Positions 1-6,021 of a DNA stretch of 7,558 nt are shown here, piece after piece (position 1 is the stretch's first letter; each line of letters begins with the position of its first letter). Location: contig CAXBQO010000052.1 in assembly GCA_963977945.1 (NCBI GenBank), positions 1-7,558 of the forward strand, written 5' to 3'. Source of the DNA: CALMJB01 sp963977945. GTDB taxonomy: Bacteria; Actinomycetota; Actinomycetes; Nanopelagicales; Nanopelagicaceae. The position numbers were made by a program, and so were the translations under genes. Under the pieces are notes generated by a model. The model did not search any database, was not told the origin of the DNA, and saw only the letters and a list, made by a program, of their open reading frames with translations.

Positions 1-27
1 ATCGCGCGTGAGCGAATCGACGCTTAA
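1..27 (+). CDS. Possible 3' tail of an upstream gene (partial)
   Basis: Frame 1 is open from the window edge and reads IARERIDA before a TAA at 25-27. The stretch is more GC-rich than the following 40 bases, and the peptide looks like a normal charged helical C-terminus, so it may be the end of a gene that starts outside the window. Eight codons cannot identify a family, and an open frame this short can occur by chance. A weak hairpin (AGCG 11-14 with CGCT 21-24) overlaps the stop. Confidence 0.25.
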   Translation: MARERIDA

Positions 28-122
28 TAACTTTCTGATAACGATTAATCTTTAAAAATCTATTGCCGGCTCAAAGCCGATTGAGTAACCTGCCAGCCTG
101 ACTTATTAGTACAGGAGAGCAA
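28..122 (+). promoter_or_regulatory. Leader/promoter region of trpB2
   Basis: This non-coding stretch lies directly upstream of trpB2. An AT-rich part (about 28-64) holds a TANNNT-type -10 candidate, TAATCT at 46-51, with no convincing -35 element; a start near 58 would give a leader of about 65 bases. The leader can fold in competing ways. CGGCT (67-71) pairs with AGCCG (75-79), or CTCAA (70-74) pairs with TTGAG (81-85); the two hairpins share bases and exclude each other. GGCT (68-71) could also pair with AGCC (95-98), which would compete with the hairpin at 97-115. The pairings are read from the sequence; a regulatory role is inference. Confidence 0.35.
97..117 (+). promoter_or_regulatory. 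Hairpin covering the trpB2 ribosome-binding site
   Basis: The Shine-Dalgarno sequence AGGAG is at 113-117, five bases before the ATG at 123, and decides this start. CCTG (97-100) and ACT (101-103) pair with AGT (108-110) and CAGG (112-115). This gives a 7-bp stem with a four-base loop TATT (104-107) and one bulged A at 111. The stem buries the first three bases of AGGAG, as in translation-controlling leaders. The pairing is direct; control of translation is inferred. Confidence 0.45.
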
Positions 123-1493
123 ATGGCTAACGCAAAAGATTTCACCAAGATTTTGTTAGATGAAAGTGAAATGCCAACGCAGTGGTACAACTTAATTGCA
201 GATTTGCCAACACCACCGCCACCACCATTACATCCTGGAACTTTGCAACCAGTTGGTCCACAAGATTTAGCGCCATTGTTCCCAATGGATTTAATTATGC
301 AAGAAGTTACAACTGAACGTTACGTAGATATTCCAGGTGAAGTATTAGATGTTTATAAAAGTTGGCGCCCATCTCCGCTTTATCGCGCACGTAGATTAGA
401 AAAAGCATTAAACACTCCAGCCCGTATTTACTACAAGTACGAAGGAGTTTCACCTGCTGGTTCGCACAAACCAAACACCGCTGTGCCACAGGCTTTTTAC
501 AACAAGAAAGCTGGCATCAAGAAAATAACAACAGAAACAGGTGCTGGACAGTGGGGAACTGCGCTTTCCTATGCCTGCGCACTATTTGGAATTGAGTGTG
601 AAGTTTGGCAAGTTGGTGCTTCATACGATGCCAAGCCATATCGCAGATTGATGATGGAAGTCTTTGGTGCAAAAGTTCATCGCTCTCCTTCAAACTTAAC
701 TGAAGCCGGCCGAAAACTTGGTGCCGATCCAAAAAATCAATCTGGTTCACTCGGAATTGCAATTAGCGAAGCGGTAGAAATGGCGGCAAAAGATCCATCT
801 ACTGCATATGCATTAGGCAGCGTGTTAAACCATGTTCTAATGCATCAAACAATTATTGGCGAAGAAGCCTTAAAGCAGTTAGCAAAAGTTAATGAAAAGC
901 CAGATTTAATTGTTGGTTGCACTGGTGGCGGTTCAAACTTTGCCGGTCTTTCCTTCCCATTTATGCGCGAAAAAATTGCCGGAAAAATGAATCCTGAAAT
1001 TCGCGCAGTAGAACCTGCATCTTGTCCATCACTTACGCAAGGTGTCTACGCATACGATTTCGGTGACACTGCTGGAATGACACCACTGATGAAGATGCAC
1101 ACACTCGGACATGACTTTATTCCAGATCCAATTCATGCTGGTGGTTTGCGTTATCACGGAATGGCGCCATTAATTTCTCACGTTTATGAATTGGGACTAC
1201 TAACTGCACAAGCTGTTCCACAAACTGAATGTTTTGAAGCTGCGGTGCAATTTGCTAGAACTGAAGGAATTGTTCCGGCGCCAGAGCCAACTCACGCAAT
1301 CGCAGTTGCAATTCAAGAAGCGTTAAAGTGCAAAGAAAGTGGTGAAGAGAAAGTTATTTTGACCGCACTTTGCGGACATGGTCACTTTGATCTTGCCGCT
1401 TACGATGCTTATCTGTCTGGAAAGATGGTGGATGAAACCATCACACCACAAAGATTTGCCGATTCAATCGCAAAGATTCCGGCGGTTAAGTAA
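123..1493 (+). CDS. trpB: TrpB2-type tryptophan synthase beta protein
   Basis: This is a pyridoxal-phosphate enzyme of fold type II; the family makes L-tryptophan from indole and L-serine in the cytoplasm. The 456-residue length and the N-terminal extension with a proline-rich run (residues 30-37, before LHPGT) mark the TrpB2 subgroup rather than the shorter TrpB1 that pairs tightly with TrpA. Visible active-site parts are the GSHKPNT motif with the PLP lysine K116, TETGAGQWG with the catalytic glutamate E138, the phosphate-binding glycine loop GCTGGGSN (265-272) and the C-terminal LCGHG (416-420). The ATG is supported by AGGAG five bases upstream. No trpA or other trp gene is adjacent, so it stands alone here. 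Its stop lies 1 bp from the convergent parC stop. The family is clear; whether the physiological role is indole salvage or biosynthesis cannot be read from the sequence. Confidence 0.93.
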   Translation: MANAKDFTKILLDESEMPTQWYNLIADLPTPPPPPLHPGTLQPVGPQDLAPLFPMDLIMQEVTTERYVDIPGEVLDVYKSWRPSPLYRARRLEKALNTPARIYYKYEGVSPAGSHKPNTAVPQAFYNKKAGIKKITTETGAGQWGTALSYACALFGIECEVWQVGASYDAKPYRRLMMEVFGAKVHRSPSNLTEAGRKLGADPKNQSGSLGIAISEAVEMAAKDPSTAYALGSVLNHVLMHQTIIGEEALKQLAKVNEKPDLIVGCTGGGSNFAGLSFPFMREKIAGKMNPEIRAVEPASCPSLTQGVYAYDFGDTAGMTPLMKMHTLGHDFIPDPIHAGGLRYHGMAPLISHVYELGLLTAQAVPQTECFEAAVQFARTEGIVPAPEPTHAIAVAIQEALKCKESGEEKVILTALCGHGHFDLAAYDAYLSGKMVDETITPQRFADSIAKIPAVK

Positions 1494-1494
1494 T

Positions 1495-3003
1495 TTAGCT
1501 AGCGATTTTGGTGCGCCGCGGGGTAGCGAAGTTCTTACGAATTTCCGCTAACTCTGCGGCCACTTTCGCTTTAATGTTCTCCTCACTTTTAAGCAGAGTG
1601 TTTAACTCCGAAATACTCTTTTTTAATGCCGCTTGTTCAACTTCAAGTTCAATTTTGCTCATCTTTGTTAAGCGACGAAGGGGCATGTCAAGAATATAAG
1701 TTGCCTGCTCATCGGACAGTTTGAAGCTTTTCATCAATCCAGTTTTAGCAATTTGAGCATCATCACTGCCACGAATTAATTTGATTACTTTGTCGATATC
1801 AATAATCGCTTTTAACAAACCATCTACAAGATTTAAGCGATTTTGCGCTTTAGCTTTACGAAATTCAGAGCGACGGCGCACAACTTCGATTCGGTGATCG
1901 ATAAATACTTGAAGAAGCTCTTTCAAACCAAGGGTTTGGGGTTTACCGGCGACGAGTGCAACGGCGTTTATTGAGAATGCATCCTCCATCGGAGTTAGTC
2001 GATAAAGATTTTCAAGCACCTCACCTGGTTCATAACCATTCTTAATCTCGACTACAACTTTGGTGCCATTTTGGCCATCTGATAAATCGACGATATCTGA
2101 GATACCTTGAATCTTTTTACCCTTAACTAAATCGGCAATTTTTTCAACAATTTTTTCTGGCCCAATATTGAATGGCAATTCGGTTATTACTAATCCCATT
2201 TTTCGTGAGGATACTTTTTCAATCTCAACTGTTGCGCGAACTTTGAAATTACCTCGACCGGTTTTATAAGCCTCTTCAATTCCTTGTGGATCGAAAATGA
2301 ATCCACCTGTTGGAAAGTCTGGCGCCGGCACAAATTTCATAAGTCCTTTTAGTGTTATTTTTGGATTTTCAATTAATGCCGTGGTCGCCGAAATTACTTC
2401 ATCTAAATTATGTGGCGCCATATTTGTAGCCATACCAACTGCAATTCCAGTTGTTCCATTTACTAAAAGATTGGGAATCGCCGCCGGTAGAACTTGTGGT
2501 TCAACAAGTTGTCCGTCGTAGTTTGGCCCAAAATCAACGGTGTCTTCTTCAGATTCATCCACCATAAGTAATGCAGCTGGCGCAAGTCTTGATTCGGTGT
2601 ATCGCATCGCTGCCGGGCCAGCATCTAATGAACCAAAATTTCCGTGGCCATCAATCATCGGCAATCGCATTGAAAAACTTTGGGCTAATCGAACAAGAGC
2701 GTCATAAATAGCGCCATCACCGTGTGGGTGAAGTTTTCCCATTACATCACCAACAACTCGAGCGCATTTCACATGACCTTTGTCTGGACGTAATCCCATT
2801 TCATTCATTTGATGAAGGATTCGCCGTTGAACAGGTTTTAAACCATCACGGGCATCTGGCAAAGCGCGGGAGTAAATAACTGAATATGCGTACTCCAAAA
2901 AAGAATCTGACATTTCATTTGAAACATCAATGTCAACAATCTTTCCAGGATTCTCACCTGGTTTTAAAACTGCGGTTTTACCTGACTTATCTGATTTAGC
3001 CAC
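1495..3003 (-). CDS. parC: DNA topoisomerase IV subunit A, lacking the C-terminal domain
   Basis: This is the breakage-reunion subunit of a type IIA topoisomerase; with ParE (not in the window) it would pass one duplex through another and unlink chromosomes. The winged-helix region carries the quinolone-pocket motif HPHGDGAIYD (92-101) and the catalytic R134-Y135 pair in AAMRYTES. The tower domain follows, with NGTTGIAVGMATN (182-194), then the coiled-coil arm (about 360-470). The protein ends at ATPRRTKIAS, the normal end of the GyrA/ParC core, at 502 residues; full-length GyrA/ParC proteins usually exceed 700. The beta-pinwheel C-terminal domain is absent, and the opposite strand downstream is filled by trpB2, so no frameshifted remainder can exist. 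The start is GTG with only a weak upstream AAG. It lies 29 bp after the kinase gene, probably in one operon. A GyrA paralogue is the alternative; the RALPDARDGLKPVQRR stretch favours actinobacterial ParC. Confidence 0.88.
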   Translation of the reverse strand: MAKSDKSGKTAVLKPGENPGKIVDIDVSNEMSDSFLEYAYSVIYSRALPDARDGLKPVQRRILHQMNEMGLRPDKGHVKCARVVGDVMGKLHPHGDGAIYDALVRLAQSFSMRLPMIDGHGNFGSLDAGPAAMRYTESRLAPAALLMVDESEEDTVDFGPNYDGQLVEPQVLPAAIPNLLVNGTTGIAVGMATNMAPHNLDEVISATTALIENPKITLKGLMKFVPAPDFPTGGFIFDPQGIEEAYKTGRGNFKVRATVEIEKVSSRKMGLVITELPFNIGPEKIVEKIADLVKGKKIQGISDIVDLSDGQNGTKVVVEIKNGYEPGEVLENLYRLTPMEDAFSINAVALVAGKPQTLGLKELLQVFIDHRIEVVRRRSEFRKAKAQNRLNLVDGLLKAIIDIDKVIKLIRGSDDAQIAKTGLMKSFKLSDEQATYILDMPLRRLTKMSKIELEVEQAALKKSISELNTLLKSEENIKAKVAAELAEIRKNFATPRRTKIAS

Positions 3004-3032
3004 AGCGGTTATCTTGCCAACAAAAGTTGAAA

Positions 3033-3959
3033 CTATTGGTTAGCGACAAGCGGTCTGGCACCGATTTGTGCCACACATTTACCAGCCAATTCATTTCCAG
3101 CACGCACTGCCGCGGAAATATCAGGTTTATCTTGTGAATCTAATTGATCTAAGTATTGCGCCATAAAGCCAGCGGTAAAACTATCTCCGGCGCCGGTGGT
3201 ATCCACCGCATTTTGCTTGATAGATTTTTCAAAAATTAAATTTTCTCCGCGCCGTTTCGCATAAGCACCGTCCGCGCCAACTTTTATTACCACAAACTCA
3301 ATCTCTTTGTATTGTTTCAGCAAAGCCTCTATTGCTGGCTCGATTTCATTTTTATCAGTTAAAAATTTTGCTTCATCAAAATTCATAATTAGAAAATTTG
3401 CTTGCGCTAGCCACGCATTTATCTCAGGTTTCGCAATAGATTGCAGAGCACCAACTGATGCTGGATCTATAAAAACTTTTATATTTTTAGAACGTAAAAC
3501 TTTAATTATTTCTAAGACCCCATTCCGCGATGCTGGGTTAATCAAGGCATAAGCAGATATAAAAGCCAATTTAAACCCGGTAAGTTCTGGTAAATCTGAA
3601 ACGCCAAGTCCTGAATTAGCGCCAGAGTCGGGAAACATTGTTCGCTCGCCCGATTTATCAACCAGCACTACCACCATGCCGGTTTTAGCATTAGTAATTC
3701 TTTTAGCGGTATGGGAAATTCCAAATTGGTCTAAATCATTAATTAGAAAATCACCCATTGCATCATTACCAACTCGTGCCACCATGAAGGGTTTTACGAA
3801 AACTTGAGTTAGCCAACTCGCCACATTTGCAGCTTGGCCACCACCACGCATCGAAATTTCACTTTTTGTATCACTGCCAAATTTAAAATTCTTTGAAAGT
3901 TGATCTGCATGTACAACAACGTCAACCATGATGTCACCAATGCAGAGAATTTGATTCAT
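3033..3959 (-). CDS. psuK: PfkB-family kinase, probable pseudouridine kinase
   Basis: This ribokinase/PfkB-family sugar or nucleoside kinase has 308 residues, the usual length. It opens with ILCIGDIMVDVVV, a typical first strand. The first family signature GGGQAANVA is at 39-47, and the second, DTTGAGDSF, at 253-261 holds the catalytic base D258 and the anion-hole glycines. The substrate cannot be read from these motifs, but the gene lies 12 bp downstream of psuG on the same strand. A kinase making pseudouridine 5'-phosphate from pseudouridine and ATP is the partner PsuG needs, so PsuK is the best call. Other PfkB substrates (ribose, adenosine, other sugars) remain possible. The ATG is preceded by AAGG, which overlaps the psuG stop codon, so translation may be coupled. 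No pseudouridine transporter gene is visible here. Confidence 0.83.
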   Translation of the reverse strand: MNQILCIGDIMVDVVVHADQLSKNFKFGSDTKSEISMRGGGQAANVASWLTQVFVKPFMVARVGNDAMGDFLINDLDQFGISHTAKRITNAKTGMVVVLVDKSGERTMFPDSGANSGLGVSDLPELTGFKLAFISAYALINPASRNGVLEIIKVLRSKNIKVFIDPASVGALQSIAKPEINAWLAQANFLIMNFDEAKFLTDKNEIEPAIEALLKQYKEIEFVVIKVGADGAYAKRRGENLIFEKSIKQNAVDTTGAGDSFTAGFMAQYLDQLDSQDKPDISAAVRAGNELAGKCVAQIGARPLVANQ

Positions 3960-3971
3960 TAAAACCGGGCC

Positions 3972-4865
3972 TTATTTCTTTGAAATTGCTTGAGAAATCT
4001 GAGCAGCCAATTTTGCGTTTGACTTAATAATTTCAATGTTAATTCTGAGCGATTCGCCGTTGCTATTGCTGTGGAAATATTCGAGCAAGAATGGAGTGAC
4101 AGCTTTACCAGTCACATTTTGCTTCTTACATTCAGATAATCCTTGAGTTAATAATTTATCGTGCAACTCTGGATTCATTTGATTTGGCGCAGGGTTAGCT
4201 ACCACCATTGCAGTTTTGTTTGTTTGCAATTCTTGCCGAGCTTTAAAAATTTCCGCAATTTGATCAACCGAATCAACTTGAGTATCTAAAGTAAATCCGG
4301 AATCTTTCAAATAGAAACCGGGGAAAATATTTGTTTTAAAACCCAAAACCGGAACAGCAAAAGTTTCTAATCTTTCCAAAGTTGCTCCAACATCAAGTAT
4401 TGATTTAACGCCAGCACTGATTACAACTATCGGAGTATTAGATAGCGCGATTAAATCGGCAGATTCATCGTAATTTTGGCCGCGATGTACTCCGCCCAAT
4501 CCACCGGTTGCAAAAACTTTAATGCCAGCCAAATGTGCAATATGTGCGGTAGCCGAAACAGTTGTAGCCGCACTTTGTTTTAGAGTTTGCACAATTGCTA
4601 AGTCGCGTACAGATGCTTTAACTACATCGTTAGCGTTTGCAATTAGTTCTAATTGATCTGGCTCTAATCCAACATGGACTTTGCCGGCAATCACGGCGAT
4701 TGTTGCCGCAGCCGCACCATTTTGTCTGACTATTTCTTCTACTTCTTGCGCTACCTGCAAATTTGTTGGCCTTGGTAAACCGTGGCTAATAATCGTAGAT
4801 TCAAGAGCAACTATTGGTTGATTTTGATTTATTGCGCTTTGAACTTCTTTGGAAATTGCCAGCAT
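3972..4865 (-). CDS. psuG: Pseudouridine-5'-phosphate glycosidase
   Basis: PsuG cleaves the C-C glycosidic bond of pseudouridine 5'-phosphate to uracil and ribose 5-phosphate (reversible in vitro) in the cytoplasm and needs a divalent metal. The 297 residues span the family length. Conserved blocks are ALESTIISHGLPRP (20-33), with the active-site glutamate E22; VVKASVRDL, with K83; the glycine-rich ATGGLGGVHRG (119-129), followed by D137; and SAGVKSILD, where K154 matches the catalytic lysine of E. coli PsuG. VTGKAVTPFLL (251-261) and the late asparagine N283 in KSNAKLAAQI complete the set. The ATG has no Shine-Dalgarno sequence, but an extended -10 box sits exactly before it, so the mRNA may be leaderless. 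It is first in a likely psuG-psuK-parC operon and divergent from the phosphatase gene. Confidence 0.93.
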   Translation of the reverse strand: MLAISKEVQSAINQNQPIVALESTIISHGLPRPTNLQVAQEVEEIVRQNGAAAATIAVIAGKVHVGLEPDQLELIANANDVVKASVRDLAIVQTLKQSAATTVSATAHIAHLAGIKVFATGGLGGVHRGQNYDESADLIALSNTPIVVISAGVKSILDVGATLERLETFAVPVLGFKTNIFPGFYLKDSGFTLDTQVDSVDQIAEIFKARQELQTNKTAMVVANPAPNQMNPELHDKLLTQGLSECKKQNVTGKAVTPFLLEYFHSNSNGESLRINIEIIKSNAKLAAQISQAISKK

Positions 4866-4871
4866 GCCCGC

Positions 4872-4880
4872 AGGTTAGCA
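4872..4880 (-). promoter_or_regulatory. Extended -10 promoter for psuG (leaderless geometry)
   Basis: On the minus strand the bases just before the psuG ATG read TGC-TAACCT-GCGGGC-ATG. TAACCT (4877-4872) fits the actinobacterial TANNNT -10 pattern. It occupies -12 to -7 relative to the A of ATG and is preceded by TG in the extended -10 position. No convincing -35 or Shine-Dalgarno sequence is present. Transcription starting on the A of the start codon is inferred. Confidence 0.5.
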
Positions 4881-4888
4881 AACTGAAG

Positions 4889-4915
4889 TATTCTTTTTCT
4901 TCCGGCAGTTGGAGG
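4889..4915 (+). promoter_or_regulatory. Possible -10 box and ribosome-binding site of the phosphatase gene
   Basis: TATTCT at 4889-4894 fits TANNNT, and transcription would begin near 4901. A strong Shine-Dalgarno sequence GGAGG lies at 4911-4915. It overlaps the TTG (4909-4911) that is the first usual start codon in frame, so it cannot serve that TTG. It would correctly serve an ATT at 4921-4923, five bases later, in the same frame. No -35 element is evident. Confidence 0.35.
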
Positions 4916-6021
4916 CAATTATTTTTGGTTTAGCAGATGTTTCTAACTCAATTTTTGCTTCCCTAAAAGTGCCAGGAATTAAAGATTCTCTCTCGATTGG
5001 AGAATCAAACGGGCGAGAAGTTCTTTTACTAATTGATGGACTAGGACAGCTTGCATTTGATCAGTATGCAAAGCAATTTGATGAGGCAAATTTAGTAAAA
5101 CAATTTGCCAAGTTATCAGCAAATTTTCCTTCTACAACAGCAACATCACTGACCACAATTGGAACCGGTGTGCTTCCTGGCGTACATGGAATGCTGGGTT
5201 ACACAGTTCGTATTCCACGAAGTGATAATCGAATTCTTAACGCACTCAAATGGGATGATCGTGTTGATCCATTACATTGGCAAAAAACGCCAACTTTATT
5301 TGAGCGAGCAAATCAAGCTGGAATTAAAACATTTCATGTAGCAGCAAAACGATATGAACAAACTGGTTTTACGCAAGCAGCGTTACGTGGTGCGACCTAC
5401 ATAGGTGCAAACCAACTTTCAGATATGGCAAATGCAGTTAAAGATTCTCTAAATTCTCAAATCTCAGATTCAGCATTTGTCTATACCTATTTAAATATTG
5501 TCGATAGCGCGGGGCATAATGACGGAGTTGGTTCAGAGAAGTGGTTAATTGCTCTTGGGCAAGCATTAAGTTATGTAAAAATTTTGGCAGATAGTGTGCC
5601 GAAAAATACTCGAATCTGGATTACGTCAGATCACGGAATGGTGAATAAATCTGAACAAATTATTTTAGGCCAAGACAATGATCTGCTCACTGATGTAGAA
5701 CTTATCGCTGGCGAACCACGTGCGCGCCACATTTATGTGAAAGCGGGCGCATTAAATGACGTGAAATCAAGATGGGAACAAACCCTAGGTTCAAAGGTCA
5801 GCGTGCTTTCAAAAGAATCGGCCATTACAGCCGGCTATTTTGGTGCGAGCGTATCTACAGATAGTTATGAAAGATTAGGGGACCTGATAGTTATTTCTCA
5901 CGACAATTTTATTTTGGTAGATCCGGCAAAAGTGAAAGAGGAGTCTGCAATGGTGGGTCACCACGGCGGTATAACGGAATTAGAAACTGCTATTCCACTT
6001 TTGCAAGTGCAAATTAATTAA
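4909..6021 (+). CDS. Alkaline-phosphatase superfamily phosphodiesterase / nucleotide pyrophosphatase
   Basis: This two-metal hydrolase of the type I phosphodiesterase/nucleotide pyrophosphatase branch probably cleaves phosphodiester or pyrophosphate bonds; the substrate is unknown. Numbered from the TTG (370 residues), metal ligands appear in family order: D43 in LLIDGLG, a probable nucleophile threonine T77 in FPSTTATS, D199 and H203 in VDSAGHNDG, D241-H242 in TSDHGM, and a histidine (H351 or H352) in VGHHGG. There is no signal peptide or membrane segment, so it should be cytoplasmic. The start is uncertain: TTG at 4909 lacks an upstream Shine-Dalgarno sequence, while ATT at 4921 has a perfectly spaced GGAGG; the choice changes the protein by four residues. 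It is divergent from psuG and convergent with sepH, the stop codons abutting with no gap. Actinobacteria often carry homologues annotated only as alkaline phosphatase family. Confidence 0.85.
   Translation: MEAIIFGLADVSNSIFASLKVPGIKDSLSIGESNGREVLLLIDGLGQLAFDQYAKQFDEANLVKQFAKLSANFPSTTATSLTTIGTGVLPGVHGMLGYTVRIPRSDNRILNALKWDDRVDPLHWQKTPTLFERANQAGIKTFHVAAKRYEQTGFTQAALRGATYIGANQLSDMANAVKDSLNSQISDSAFVYTYLNIVDSAGHNDGVGSEKWLIALGQALSYVKILADSVPKNTRIWITSDHGMVNKSEQIILGQDNDLLTDVELIAGEPRARHIYVKAGALNDVKSRWEQTLGSKVSVLSKESAITAGYFGASVSTDSYERLGDLIVISHDNFILVDPAKVKEESAMVGHHGGITELETAIPLLQVQIN
5996..6009. terminator. Small hairpin at a convergent gene end (weak terminator candidate)
   Basis: CACTT (5996-6000) pairs with AAGTG (6005-6009) around the loop TTGC, inside the last codons of the phosphatase gene and just beyond the sepH stop. 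It is the only inverted repeat I see near this junction. No T-run follows directly on either strand; the nearest plus-strand T-run is at 6032-6037, inside sepH. Termination is therefore doubtful. Confidence 0.2.

Noticed and set aside
75..94. Cobalamin riboswitch 3' box (AGCC ... ACCTGCC) in the trpB2 leader
   Set aside because: The gap between AGCC and ACCTGCC is about four bases too long, and the expected upstream core (CCGCCACTG-like) is not found in 1-74. TrpB2 is also not a known B12-regulated gene.
81..109. Promoter TTGAGT (81-86) with TATTAG (104-109) at 17-base spacing before trpB2
   Set aside because: Transcription would begin at or inside the Shine-Dalgarno sequence, leaving the clear AGGAG unused.
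307..762. Two minus-strand open frames (307-489 and 517-762) inside trpB2, considered as remnants of a ParC C-terminal domain
   Set aside because: Their translations show no beta-pinwheel features or GyrA-box-like motif; they are opposite-strand shadows of a well-conserved gene.
1500..1530. Terminator between trpB2 and parC
   Set aside because: The GC-rich stretch near 1512-1525 forms no convincing stem followed by a T-run on either strand.
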